Source of the DNA: Chloroflexota bacterium
Lineage (GTDB): Bacteria; Chloroflexota; Dehalococcoidia; Lucifugimonadales; JADFKI01
Assembly: GCA_022565015.1 (NCBI GenBank)
Contig: JADFKI010000002.1
Coordinates: 1 to 36,498, forward strand
Direction: 5' to 3'
Length of the DNA stretch: 36,498 bases
Under the pieces are notes generated by a model. It was given only the letters and a program-made list of their open reading frames with translations, did not search any database and was not told the origin of the DNA. How positions within the stretch are numbered: the stretch's first letter is position 1; each line of letters begins with the position of its first letter. The position numbers and the translations under genes are program-made. Positions 16,450-26,000 of this stretch are shown here, piece by piece.

Positions 16450-17979
16450 CTACCTTGCGAACTCCACCGCCCGGCTCTCGCGAATCACCGTGACCTTGAT
16501 CTGCCCCGGATAGGCCAGGGTCTCCTCGATCTTCTTCACGATGTCTCTGGCCATCTTGGAAGCCGTGGCGTCGTCGACGCGCTCGGGCTTGACCATGACG
16601 CGTACCTCACGGCCCGCCTGTATGGCGAAGCACTTCTCGACGCCGTCGAACTGGCCCGCAACCTCTTCCAGGGCTTCGAGGCGCTTTATGTAGTTCTCCA
16701 CGGTGTCGCGCCTCGCGCCGGGTCGGGCGGCGCTTATGGCGTCCGCGGCGGAGACGACGAACGCCTCCACAGAGCTCATGTCGTCATTGTGATGCTCGGC
16801 GATGCAGGTGCATACGTTTTTGGCCACCTTGTGCCTCTCGGCCACATCGGCGCCGATTTCGGCGTGGGGGCCCTCGACCTCGTGGGTGAGCGCCTTGCCG
16901 ATGTCGTGGAGCAGGCCGCCGGCCTTGGCCACTTTAATGTCGGCCCCGATTTCGCCCGCGATCATACCGGCTATCTGCGACACCTCCATGCTGTGCTGGA
17001 GTACGTTCTCGCCATAGCTGTACCGGTATTTGAGCCTGCCAAGCAGCTTGACGACTTCGGGATGCAAGCCTCGCACTCCGACGTCGAAAACCGCCTGTTC
17101 ACCGCTCTTCCAGATGGTGTCCGCGACCTCTTTCTCGGCCTTGGCCACCATCTCCTCGATTCGAGCGGGGTGTATTCTTCCGTCCGCAATGAGACTGGAA
17201 AGGGAGAGGCGGGCGACCTCTCTGCGGATGGGGTCAAAGCAAGACAGCGTAACTGCCTCCGGCGTATCGTCAATTATGAGGTCCACGCCGGTGCTCTTTT
17301 CTATTGCTCGTATGTTTCGTCCTTCACGACCTATGAGACGACCCTTCATGTCGTCGCTGGGAAGGGGGACCGTTGTGACGGTTACCTCGGAGACCACATC
17401 GGAGGCCAACCGATGTATCGACTGCGCAAGGATTCTTCGTGCCTTCTCGTCGGCTTCTTCTTTCGCCCGGTCCTCGAAGTCCCGATAACGGACGGCCACT
17501 TCGTGTTCCATGTCCTCTTCGGCACGATGCATGACTATTTCTGAAGCTTCATCCATAGAGAGATTGGAGATAGTCTCCAGCTGCTGTAGCTGCTGCTCCC
17601 TTATCTCATCCAGCGAAGCCTTTATGTCCTCGGCGGCATTTTCCTTCTGAGTGAGATTGCGTTCGCGGCGCTCTAAATTGCTTGCTCGCCGTTCGACATT
17701 CTCTTCACGGTTTGCTACTCGACGTTCGATTCTATGGACTTCAGAGCGGCGCTCCCTAAGGTCTGACTCCGCATCCGACCGTAACTTTATTGACTCTTCC
17801 TTCGCCTCCAGAAGGATTACCCTACGTTGCTCCCGTGATTCTTCTAGAAGGTGTGCTGCCTCCGATTGCGCTGCGGCATACTGTCTGCCGCCAACAATTC
17901 TCCGTCCCAGGTATCCCCCGGATACCCCTACAATTAGGCCAATCAGGACGGCGATAATCGCGATTGTCAAAATATCCAC
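16450..17979 (-). CDS. rny: Ribonuclease Y
   Basis: RNase Y is the membrane-anchored endoribonuclease that initiates mRNA decay in many bacteria lacking RNase E. Visible are the N-terminal anchor (ILTIAIIAVLIGLIVG), a long charged coiled coil (about 30-190, rich in Glu/Arg/Gln), a KH domain (MKGRLIGREGRNIRAIEKSTG, with the GREG loop) and an HD domain (H of NVLQHSMEV, then LLHDIGKA). The catalytic HD pair is intact. I chose the GTG at 17977-17979 because AGGGGGGTGA lies five bases upstream; the reading frame is open to another GTG at 18013-18015, which adds 12 residues (MFKNLIVRGVSR) and has no clear ribosome site. The 509-residue product fits the family. It heads the rny-ymdB-PHP cluster. Confidence 0.95.
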   Translation of the reverse strand: MDILTIAIIAVLIGLIVGVSGGYLGRRIVGGRQYAAAQSEAAHLLEESREQRRVILLEAKEESIKLRSDAESDLRERRSEVHRIERRVANREENVERRASNLERRERNLTQKENAAEDIKASLDEIREQQLQQLETISNLSMDEASEIVMHRAEEDMEHEVAVRYRDFEDRAKEEADEKARRILAQSIHRLASDVVSEVTVTTVPLPSDDMKGRLIGREGRNIRAIEKSTGVDLIIDDTPEAVTLSCFDPIRREVARLSLSSLIADGRIHPARIEEMVAKAEKEVADTIWKSGEQAVFDVGVRGLHPEVVKLLGRLKYRYSYGENVLQHSMEVSQIAGMIAGEIGADIKVAKAGGLLHDIGKALTHEVEGPHAEIGADVAERHKVAKNVCTCIAEHHNDDMSSVEAFVVSAADAISAARPGARRDTVENYIKRLEALEEVAGQFDGVEKCFAIQAGREVRVMVKPERVDDATASKMARDIVKKIEETLAYPGQIKVTVIRESRAVEFAR

Positions 17980-18013
17980 GCGACTCACCCCCCTTACAAT
18001 TAGGTTTTTAAAC

Positions 18014-18030
18014 ACCTAGATATACTAGGT
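18014..18030. repeat. Inverted repeat in the rny leader
   Basis: ACCTAG (18014-18019) and CTAGGT (18025-18030) are reverse complements around ATATA. It lies between the predicted promoter and the chosen rny start, overlapping the alternative upstream start. It may be an operator or a small leader hairpin. Confidence 0.3.
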
Positions 18031-18044
18031 TTCACAATAATTTA

Positions 18045-18073
18045 ATGTTATAAGCGGCGAGTGGGGGTGTCAA
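18045..18073 (-). promoter_or_regulatory. Sigma-70 promoter for rny
   Basis: On the minus strand a perfect -35 TTGACA (18073-18068) is followed after 17 bases by TAACAT (18050-18045). Transcription would begin near 18038, about 60 bases before the chosen rny start. Confidence 0.55.
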
Positions 18074-18239
18074 GGTGACGAGAGCCGGCGTAGAGGCCCA
18101 TTCCCGCACCCCAGCGCGTGCCCACCATTGGCCCGCCTCGGTCTTCAACCCAAACAATGCCCCCTGCAATAGTTGAACGGAAAATCGGGAAGCGGCACAA
18201 CCCCGCACCAGGCTGACTCCCCACGGTTCAAATTGCTAA

Positions 18240-19031
18240 ATGGAGATCGATGCTTTGACTCTGAAAAAGAACAAATTAAAGGAAAAGCTTCTTGCGGGTG
18301 AGCCCGCCTTCGGCGTCTCGGTGATGTTCCCATCGCCCCAGATAGTGGAGATGGTCGGGAAGCTTGGCTTTGATTGGGTCCTGATAGATTGCGAGCACGG
18401 CTCCTCCTCGCCGGAAAGCGTGGAGATGATGGCCATGGCGGCCGAGCTAACGGGCATCACGCCTATCGCCCGTCCGCTGTCAAATACCACCGAGGAGATA
18501 CTCAAGGTAATGGACCGTGGCGCGATGGGCGTTCAGGTGCCCCACGTAAACAGCGCCGATGACGCTCGCCGCGCCGTCGAGGCCGTCAAATACCATCCGC
18601 AAGGTGTACGCGGGCTTGCGGCGGGCAGCCGCCCCGCAAACTACGGATTCGGCATATCAATGTCTGATTACGTGGTGGAGGCCAACAAAGAGACCCTGGT
18701 ATGCATACAGCTCGAAGAGGCCGAGGCCATCCAGAATATAGACGAGATATTGCGGGTCGAGGGAGTAGATGTGTTCTTCGTCGGCCCCTCGGACCTGTCG
18801 CAGTCTTTGGGCTACCCCGGAAGGTCCGACGTTCCAGAGGTGAGGGAGGTCATAAACAGCACGTTTGCCAGGATAAAGTCGGCCGGAAAGGTATCGGGAT
18901 CGGCTGGAAATGCCGGGGCGACGAAGGACTACCTGGGAAGGGGCGTACAGTACCTATATACGCACTTTACAACGCTTTTTTCCAGCGCCGGCAATGATTT
19001 TCTGGCACGGGTAAGAGACCAGGCTTCCTAG
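18240..19031 (+). CDS. HpcH/HpaI family aldolase
   Basis: The 263-residue protein is a class II pyruvate aldolase of the HpcH/HpaI family, such as 4-hydroxy-2-oxoheptanedioate or 2-keto-3-deoxy-L-rhamnonate aldolase. Conserved segments are AFGVSVMFPSPQIVEM, DWVLIDCEHGSSS (about 45-57, with the catalytic-base His), GVQVPHVNSADDA, QLEEAEAIQNIDEI (metal-binding Glu) and VFFVGPSDLSQSLG (metal-binding Asp). It cleaves or forms 2-oxo-acid aldols with a divalent metal. The ATG at 18240 is the only sensible start though no strong ribosome site precedes it. It is divergent from rny and converges on metF, sharing the CTAG in which both stops lie. Natural substrate is unknown. Confidence 0.9.
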   Translation: MEIDALTLKKNKLKEKLLAGEPAFGVSVMFPSPQIVEMVGKLGFDWVLIDCEHGSSSPESVEMMAMAAELTGITPIARPLSNTTEEILKVMDRGAMGVQVPHVNSADDARRAVEAVKYHPQGVRGLAAGSRPANYGFGISMSDYVVEANKETLVCIQLEEAEAIQNIDEILRVEGVDVFFVGPSDLSQSLGYPGRSDVPEVREVINSTFARIKSAGKVSGSAGNAGATKDYLGRGVQYLYTHFTTLFSSAGNDFLARVRDQAS

Positions 19032-19900
19032 CGCTCCACCTTCAAGCTCAGGTTCCGCAGGATTCTGGATATGGAATAGCTCCGGTTGAGGGCGTAGAAA
19101 TGGACTCCCGACACGCCGTTGTCCCACAGGTCGCGGACCTGCTCTGTTGCATACTCTATGCCCAGAGCCCGCGCCGCATCATCGTCGTCCGATAGCTTTT
19201 CAAGCCTGGCATCGAGCTCCGTCGGAATCGTCGCTCCGCAGAGGGAGGTGAATCGACGTATCTGGCCTGTGCTCAGAAAGGGCAGGACTCCAGGAATGAT
19301 AGGAACATTAATGCCCGCCTTGCCCACTCGATCTAGAAACCTGTAGAAATAGGTGTTGTCGTAAAAGAGCTGGGAGATCAGAAAGTCCACACCGGCATCC
19401 ACTTTACGCTTCGTATGCTCGATATCGGTCTCCAAGTCACGAGACTCTACGTGCCCCTCCGGATAGCAGGCGCCCGCGAATCCGAATGAGAAGTTGGCCT
19501 TGATATGCTCCATGAGGTCGGTGGCATGCGAGAAGCCGTCCGGCGCCGTCTGAAAACGCGTTTCGCCCTTGGGCGGATCGCCTCGAAGCGCTATAACATT
19601 TTCAATCCCGGCAGCTTTCAGATCCTCCAGAGCGTTATGGACCTGCGACCGGGACTGTCCAACGCAGGTGATATGCGCCATGACGTTGACGTCAGGGTCC
19701 TCGTTGGCCTTGACCGCGATGTCCTGGGTAAACCGGCGAGTTGACCCCCCGGCGCCGTAGGTGACGGAGACGAAATCGGGGCTGAACTCCTTCAGCCGCT
19801 CCATGGAGCGCAATACGGCGGGAATGCCCTCCTCCTCCTTGGGAGGATAGAACTCAAAGGAGATCGTGCGTTTCCGACTCAGAATTTCTGAAATCTTCAT
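19028..19900 (-). CDS. metF: Methylenetetrahydrofolate reductase
   Basis: The 290-residue protein reduces 5,10-methylene-THF to 5-methyl-THF for methionine synthesis, using FAD. Family signatures are ISFEFYPPKEEEG (about 14-26, with the catalytic Glu), FVSVTYGAGGSTR (about 43-55), NVIALRGDPPKG (about 98-109) and LISQLFYDNTYF near 180, followed by PIIPGVLPF. It is the standard bacterial length with no regulatory extension. Start is the ATG at 19898-19900. No recognisable S-box or other riboswitch is visible in the upstream 290 bases. Its stop overlaps that of the convergent aldolase in a 4-base CTAG. Confidence 0.95.
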   Translation of the reverse strand: MKISEILSRKRTISFEFYPPKEEEGIPAVLRSMERLKEFSPDFVSVTYGAGGSTRRFTQDIAVKANEDPDVNVMAHITCVGQSRSQVHNALEDLKAAGIENVIALRGDPPKGETRFQTAPDGFSHATDLMEHIKANFSFGFAGACYPEGHVESRDLETDIEHTKRKVDAGVDFLISQLFYDNTYFYRFLDRVGKAGINVPIIPGVLPFLSTGQIRRFTSLCGATIPTELDARLEKLSDDDDAARALGIEYATEQVRDLWDNGVSGVHFYALNRSYSISRILRNLSLKVER

Positions 19901-20192
19901 AGAAAGCCCAACTCAATAGCATCTGATTCTGATAAGAGACTGCGATCAGATCGCTGACGATGGCCTGGTCCCAAACGCACCCGCTCTCCAGCACTCCTCG
20001 GGCCTCCAAAAGTCGTCATTCAAGGATAACCGGGCAGACCGCGGCAACACAAGGCAATCTGCGCCGCCTAGCCGGTGAAGTGACTACGCGGGCATCTGGG
20101 AGTGTTCAATTTCGGTGAAAAAGGGGAGCTGTATTGATAAAGTTGGGCCTCGTTTTCAGGTGCAACCGGGACGTGATGAATGAAGGGAGCAA
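19901..20192. other. Intergenic region upstream of metF
   Basis: This 292-base region separates metF from the hypothetical membrane protein, both on the minus strand. A small inverted repeat GCGAT/ATCGC occurs near 19943. I see no RNA gene and no convincing promoter pair. Confidence 0.4.
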
Positions 20193-20840
20193 TTATTGCT
20201 CGGAATCGTATGATAGTGTTGCAGACGCGGGCTGGAGCTCGGTGGCATCCCCTTCTTCTGCTTCAAGGGGCGAATCGGGCTCCTCGAATGAAGCCTCTGC
20301 GTCAGGGTCTACGTACAGGCCCATCTTGAGCTCGTAGGCCCTCTCCACGAAAAGCGACATGTCGTCGATGGCATTGAGACGCATCTTGCATCTAATATCC
20401 TTCGCTCCCGCCCTTATGACGACCTCGCCCGTCCTTCCGCCTACGTAGGCCAGCACAAAAACGGCGCCGATGAGCCCCAGTGCAAAGGCCATAAGGAGGG
20501 GAGAAATAGGTGAGGCGAGAACCAGGACCGACAACACCGCCAGCAACAACCCTCCGGCGATGAATACGCCGCCCACCAATACCCATTGGCGGTTCCTCTC
20601 CGTTCTGCTGACTTCGAAGCTGTCAATGTCGCTGAGAGTGGTGCTCACCACATTGGTCTTGTGGCCGGAAGCCGAGTAACGAATCAGCCGCTTGTTGGTC
20701 AGAAGCAGCGTGGCGTGGCGATTCTCCAGCTCGTCCGTCAGGCCACCTTCCAGCTCGACCGCTACCTCGAGCTTCTCCTCCGGCAGTAGCCTGAGTCCCA
20801 TCTGCTTAAGAGTGAGGGAATTGAGAATATATCTGCTCAT
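20193..20840 (-). CDS. Membrane protein with a PH-like N-terminal region, unknown function
   Basis: The chosen 215-residue protein starts MSRYILNSLTLKQMG. The N-terminal part (LLPEEKLEVAVELEGG through ATLLLTNKRLIRYSA, then STTLSDIDSFEV) has the pattern of bacterial PH-like (bPH) domains, where L-x-L-T-N-K-R-L-I is typical. Two hydrophobic segments follow (about 84-105, WVLVGGVFIAGGLLLAVLSV, and 110-133). After them comes a short domain with EVVIRAGAKDIRCKMRLNAIDDMSLFVERAY and an acidic, disordered tail. The frame is open upstream to a TTG at 20930, but those 30 residues have no ribosome site. Function is unknown. Confidence 0.6.
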   Translation of the reverse strand: MSRYILNSLTLKQMGLRLLPEEKLEVAVELEGGLTDELENRHATLLLTNKRLIRYSASGHKTNVVSTTLSDIDSFEVSRTERNRQWVLVGGVFIAGGLLLAVLSVLVLASPISPLLMAFALGLIGAVFVLAYVGGRTGEVVIRAGAKDIRCKMRLNAIDDMSLFVERAYELKMGLYVDPDAEASFEEPDSPLEAEEGDATELQPASATLSYDSEQ

Positions 20841-21190
20841 GATCTGGTCGAATACCGAGCCCCAATCCAGTCTATACCGTTCAGAGTGCTTGAAAATGGG
20901 TGGAACCGATTCGCTTAAGAATAAACGCAAGGCCGATGAACTAAACTCATTGGTCCGATTTCCAGGACCCTGTTAAGAACGCCAAAATGGACTCGAAGAC
21001 CACTCCAGGAGGGCCGATCCGCTAGTTTTTTTAGGTGAATCCACTCATTGAGGTATGTGCATCCCCCATCCAAAGTAGGTGATTCTCCTCTAGCACTGCC
21101 ATATCTATGATTTAGACTTGGAGTTAAGGGGCATGAACAGCTAGACAAGCAATTTGTCGAGAAACATGTTGCAGCCTCGAATGAGGGCCC
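20841..21190. other. Divergent intergenic region before the cyclase gene
   Basis: About 350 bases between the minus-strand PH-like protein and the plus-strand cyclase. It should hold both promoters, but I see no pair of hexamers good enough to call. No RNA gene or repeat was recognised. Confidence 0.4.
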
Positions 21191-21958
21191 GTGAAGTTAG
21201 ACGATCTTCTTAGCATAACCAATGTGGCGAAGTTTCTGGGTACCCCAGAAGACAACGTTGCTGAGCTACTGGACGACGGGAGGCTCGGCGGCATATTGGT
21301 TGCGGCACTACGCAGCAAGGGTGTTCCGGTTACGCCCAAGCTCAAGAATTCGGTTGAGAACGTCGTAACCAGCCTGAGCCCACATCCCGATATCCACGCC
21401 TCTGACTTGCGGGGCAGACAAAATCCAGACGCCGAACAGGTACTCACGACCGAGGCGACGGCCACGATCATGTTCACGGACATAGTTGCTTCGACGGCCT
21501 TGACAGATAAGCTGGGCGACCGCCTCTCCAGAGAGGTCTTCAAGATTCACAACGACATAATTCGACGGCATACAAAGCAACACGGCGGCGCAGAGGTCAA
21601 GAGCATGGGTGACGGTTTCATGCTCACGTTTAATAGTGCCCGTCGAGCTTTGGCGGCTGCCATTGGGGCGCAGAAGGAACTGCAACACTACAATCGAAGG
21701 AACCCGGATACATCTCTCTCGGTAAGAATGGGCCTTTCGGTGGGTGAGCCCATCAGGGAGGAAGAGGACCTCTTCGGCAAGTCCGTTATCCTTGCCGCCA
21801 GAATAAGCGCCAAGGCGAAGGGCGAACAGATCCTGGCCTGTCCGATAGTTCACGCCCTGCTGGCTGCAACCGGAGAGTACTCGTTCAATGACATGGGAGA
21901 ACACGAGCTGAAGGGTGTCTCCGGCGTTCAGAACCTATACGAAGTGGTGTGGAGGTAA
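21191..21958 (+). CDS. Class III adenylate/guanylate cyclase-domain protein
   Basis: The 255-residue cytosolic protein has an N-terminal helical part (about 1-85) with no recognised domain and a class III nucleotide cyclase domain (about 88-250). Metal-binding aspartates D97 (MFTDIVASTA) and D141 (KSMGDGFML) are present. K137 and D193, aligned with the adenine-selecting Lys and Asp of adenylate cyclases, are present. The transition-state Arg R204 (LAARIS) is present but the Asn four residues before it is Ile200. Such N-less variants occur in the family and may have low or altered activity. The start is GTG at 21191 without a strong ribosome site. The next gene, a cyclic-nucleotide-binding protein, starts five bases after this stop, so the pair looks like a signal maker and reader. 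Confidence 0.88.
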   Translation: MKLDDLLSITNVAKFLGTPEDNVAELLDDGRLGGILVAALRSKGVPVTPKLKNSVENVVTSLSPHPDIHASDLRGRQNPDAEQVLTTEATATIMFTDIVASTALTDKLGDRLSREVFKIHNDIIRRHTKQHGGAEVKSMGDGFMLTFNSARRALAAAIGAQKELQHYNRRNPDTSLSVRMGLSVGEPIREEEDLFGKSVILAARISAKAKGEQILACPIVHALLAATGEYSFNDMGEHELKGVSGVQNLYEVVWR

Positions 21959-21963
21959 ATGCG

Positions 21964-22551
21964 GTGGCCGACGACGAGAGCGTGACGAAAAATACCTCCA
22001 ACCCCACCGGCACCGCCGAAAAACCCTCCAGTAAAGGTGCCGGGAGCTCCAGACGCCGTCGTGGCAAGGTGGACCCCACTCGTGTTAATGGCGCACTGGT
22101 GATAAGCGACCAGGCCAAGGAAGCGCTGGAAAGCTGCGAGCTCTTCAGGGAGTTGGACCGACACCAGCTTATGGCCGTCGCCGCCCTTGTCGAAGAACAC
22201 GCGGTTGAGCCAAACGAGATTCTGATCGGCGAAGGCGAGCCCGCGCGGTACCTGTATATCGTGATCGAAGGTCGTGGAGTTGCCCATGTGGAGTTGGACC
22301 ATGGGTTGATGTCTCTGGGACTGGTCGGGCCGGGTGAGGCCGCGGGATGGTCGTCCCTTGTCGATGGGCAGGTCTACCCTGCAACCGTCAAGGCGCTTAC
22401 GCCTATGAGGGTCATTCGCATCGAGACCTCCGGCTTGACACTGCTGCTGAACCTGGAGCCCGATATAGGGTATCCCGTCCACAGAAACCTCAGCTCGATC
22501 TTCTACAGGCAATACAACTCGGCCTTGCGCGCATTGAAGACATCGGGATAG
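21964..22551 (+). CDS. Cyclic nucleotide-binding domain protein (no DNA-binding domain)
   Basis: The 195-residue protein has a disordered, basic N-terminus (about 1-40, GSSRRRRGK) and one cNMP-binding beta-roll (about 55-165: ELFRELDRHQLMAVAALVEE, then IGEGEPARYLYIVIEG). The phosphate-binding cassette region is GEAAGWSSLVDGQVYPATV (124-142). The Gly-Glu is there but the Arg that normally binds the cyclic phosphate is replaced by Tyr/Pro, so cyclic-nucleotide binding is doubtful. There is no helix-turn-helix. The start is GTG at 21964 because GGAGGT (21951-21956), overlapping the cyclase stop, lies seven bases upstream; the frame is also open from 21949. It is translationally coupled to the cyclase. 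Confidence 0.85.
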   Translation: MADDESVTKNTSNPTGTAEKPSSKGAGSSRRRRGKVDPTRVNGALVISDQAKEALESCELFRELDRHQLMAVAALVEEHAVEPNEILIGEGEPARYLYIVIEGRGVAHVELDHGLMSLGLVGPGEAAGWSSLVDGQVYPATVKALTPMRVIRIETSGLTLLLNLEPDIGYPVHRNLSSIFYRQYNSALRALKTSG

Positions 22552-22734
22552 CCTCCACCAACGGCCTCGGTCTCGTTTCGAGAACGAACCAGGCTGTCGA
22601 AGAGGCAACCTGGCCCCGTTCACCGGCTCTCCGCACCCGCGGATGCTGCGCAGGACACCCGTAGCCGTAATCATAGCCTCGCACCCCTGTTGTCCCGCCG
22701 GCTCCGAGTGATCTCCTCCATCTAATGCTTTTTA

Positions 22735-22762
22735 TTCCGGCCATCATCTCGAACGGCCGGAA
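22735..22762 (+). terminator. Hairpin after the cyclase/cNMP-binding pair
   Basis: TTCCGGCC (22735-22742) and GGCCGGAA (22755-22762) are exact reverse complements around a 12-base loop. It could end transcription from the upstream pair, but no U-run follows it on the plus strand. Confidence 0.35.
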
Positions 22763-22835
22763 GTCGTTGCCCTTTGAGTCCGTGCGTCCGATTCGCACCC
22801 TCCTTGAGATTCAGGAAACGAATGACGGAAATTCA

Positions 22836-22864
22836 TTGACAGGCTTTGACGACCATGCTAAGCT
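22836..22864 (+). promoter_or_regulatory. Sigma-70 promoter for rpoB-rpoC
   Basis: A perfect TTGACA (22836-22841) is followed after 17 bases by TAAGCT (22859-22864). Transcription would begin near 22871, leaving a leader of about 140 bases before the rpoB ATG. Confidence 0.55.
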
Positions 22865-23009
22865 TGGTAATTGGTCGAGTTATGTCCTTTGGTGACAGCT
22901 TTTATTTTCCGCGGACTCCAGTACCCACTAGTTATGCGCCCTTTTTGCGGCCGCTTTAAAGAATCGGTCAGATAATCTAGGTCATGAATATTGAGGAGTG
23001 TGCTAGCGT

Positions 23010-26000
23010 ATGACCTCAGTCAAGTCGAAGGTCAGAAAAGTCAAGACCCCTAAGGCGAACACCACGAATGGAAATCCTCTCAGAAAACGTTCCTACGCCC
23101 AGATCCCCACAGTTCTAGATGTACCAAATCTAATCCAAGTCCAACTCGATTCGTTTAGCTGGTTGAAGACCGAAGGACTGAATGAGCTCTTTGAAGAGAT
23201 TTCACCCATTGAGGACTATCCCGGCGGAAGGTTCGAACTCAGCTTCGACGACCATTATTTTGATGACCCTAAATATACCGAAGAGGAGTGCAGGGAAAAG
23301 GAGATTACTTTTTCCGCCCCCCTTCACGTCACGGTGAAGCTCAGGATTAAGGCGCCGGGCCCCGGACAGGGTGAGGTAAAAGAGCAGACCCTGTTTATCG
23401 GCGACATCCCTATGATGACCAAGACCGGCACGTTTATTATAAACGGCGCCGAGCGCGTAGTCGTCAGCCAGCTGGTTAGGTCGCCGGGGGTCTATTTCAC
23501 GGTGGACCCGGACCCCAACACCGGTCGCCCGCTCTCATCCGCCAAGCTCATTCCCTATAGGGGAGCCTGGATGGAGTTCGAGACGAGCACCCGCGACATC
23601 ATGTCCGTCAAAGTAGACAGGAAGCGAAAGACTCCAGTCAGCACGCTGCTGCGATCTTTGGGAATCGGCACCGAGGAAGCGCTTCTCAAGCTGTTCTCGG
23701 ATGTCGATACGAACCCCGAACATCAGTACATGAAGACCACGATAGATAAGGACTCCGCCGTCACAAACGAGGACGAGGCGTTACTGGAGTTCTACCGGAG
23801 GCTTCGGCCCGGTGAGCCCCCGAGTGTGGAAAACGCCAAGAACCTGATTGACAACCTGTTCTTCAATCCCAGGCGCTACGATCTTGGGCGCGTGGGCCGC
23901 TACAAACTTAACAGGAGACTCGGACGCAACGCGGCCCCTACTCTACGAACGCTTGAGGCCGACGACATCATCACTCTGTTGAAGGTGATGATAAGAATAA
24001 ACAACAGAGAAATGGGACCCGACGATATCGACCATCTCGGCAACAGGCGGGTGCGCGCCGTCGGTGAGCTCATCCAGAACCAGATCAGGGTGGGTCTGCT
24101 TCGAATGGAGCGCGTCATCAAGGAGCGGATGACCACTCAGATGGACCCGGCTACCACAACGCCCGCCGCATTGATAAACATCAGGCCGGTCGTGGCTGCG
24201 GTCCGGGAGTTCTTCGGCGGCTCTCAGCTGTCGCAGTTCATGGACCAGACGAACCCCCTGGCGGAGCTGACACACAAGCGGCGCCTGTCGGCCCTGGGTC
24301 CCGGCGGTCTATCCAGGGAGCGAGCGGGGTTCGACGTTCGTGACGTTCACCACTCGCACTACGGCCGCATATGCCCGATTGAGACCCCTGAAGGTCCAAA
24401 CATAGGACTCTTGGGATCCCTCGCCACCTACGCGAGGACCAACGAGTACGGATTCATAGAGACGCCGTACAGGAAAGTCCATAGCGAAATCAAGAACACC
24501 GACCCGAACATTGAAGGGCACATAATCACCGAAGACCTTCTGGATACAGAAGGCAAGACCATGCTCAAAATGCGCAGCGCGATCTCCCGACGATACGTGA
24601 ACAGAGTTTCGAAGCTGCCGGAGCGGGTGCTCTCGGTCAGACCCTATGTGCCCCCGAACTCCAGCGAGGTCGTCTATTTATCCGCTGACGAGGAAGAGGA
24701 CGTGCACATCGCACAGGCAAACTCGGCCCTGGACAAATGCGGACAGTTCACTGATGAGCGGGTGGAGATCCGTATCGGAGATAACGTGGGAATGGAGCCC
24801 CCGGAGAACGTCAGCTACATGGATGTTTCGCCCATGCAGCTGGTCAGCGTCTCGACGGCACTAATTCCGTTCCTGGAGCACGACGACGCAAACCGCGCCC
24901 TGATGGGTTCCAACATGCAGAGGCAGGCGGTGCCGCTGCTCAGGCCCGAGCCACCGCTGGTCGGCACCGGCATGGAAGGCAGGGTTGCCCGTGACAGCGG
25001 TCAGATCGTTTTGTCTGAGACAGAAGGAATTGTGACCACGGCAACAAGCGACCTGATTACGGTGACCGATTTCGACGGGATTGACCACGATTATCACCTG
25101 CTGAAGTTCGTTCGCAGCAACCAGGGCACCTGCGTAAACCAGAGGACAATCGTCCGAAAAGGCGACCTGGTCAAGGGAGGCCAGGTGCTTGCGGACAGCT
25201 CGTCGACAGGCCAGGGTGAACTGGCCCTCGGCCAAAACGTGCTGGTGGCCTTCATGAGTTGGGAGGGCTACAACTTCGAGGACGCCATCATTATCAGCGA
25301 ACGCATGGTGAAGGACGACCGGTTCACCTCGATTCATATCGAAAAGCATGAGGTCGAGGCCCGAGACACCAAGTTGGGGCCTGAGGAGATTACGAGAGAC
25401 ATTCCCAACGTGGGCGAGGACAGTCTACGCGACCTGGATGAGGACGGTATCATTCGCCTTGGCGCAGAGATCGGACCGGGGGACATCCTGGTCGGTAAGA
25501 TCACGCCCAAGGGCGAGACCGAACTCAGCGCAGAGGAGAAGCTACTCAGAGCCATATTCGGCGAGAAGGCCCGTGACGTAAAGGACACTTCTTTAAGGGT
25601 GCCCCATGGGGAGAAGGGCAAGATAATCGGCGTCAAGGTCTTTACCAGGGCCAACCGGGACGAGCTCCCACCCGGCGTCAATCGACTCGTCCGGCTCTGG
25701 ATCGCCCAGACGCGCAAGATCATGGAAGGCGACAAGATGGCCGGGCGTCACGGCAACAAGGGCGTGATAGCTCGTATACTTCCGGAAGAGGACCTGCCCT
25801 ACCTACCGGACGGCACACCCGTGGATATCATCTTGAATCCCATCGGCGTCCCGTCGCGCATGAATTTGGGTCAGGTCCTTGAGACGCATCTGGGATGGGC
25901 GGCACACAAGCTGGGATTCCGAGCAATAACGCCCGTGTTCGACGGCGCTCCCGACACCGCAATCGAAGATGCGCTGGCCCAGGCGTGGTTAATCGAAAGG

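Larger units (their letters stand above)
22552..23009. other. Leader region upstream of rpoB
   Basis: This 458-base region has no gene. It contains a hairpin that may end the cyclase operon (22735-22762) and a good promoter for rpoBC (22836-22864). The rplJ-rplL genes that precede rpoB in many bacteria are absent, so rpoBC has its own transcription unit here. Confidence 0.5.

Noticed and set aside
19901..20192. SAM or cobalamin riboswitch upstream of metF
   Set aside because: No conserved core elements of these riboswitches could be recognised.
22552..23009. rplJ-rplL or a ribosomal-protein leader upstream of rpoB
   Set aside because: No reading frame with ribosomal protein text is present; only a hairpin and a promoter are visible.
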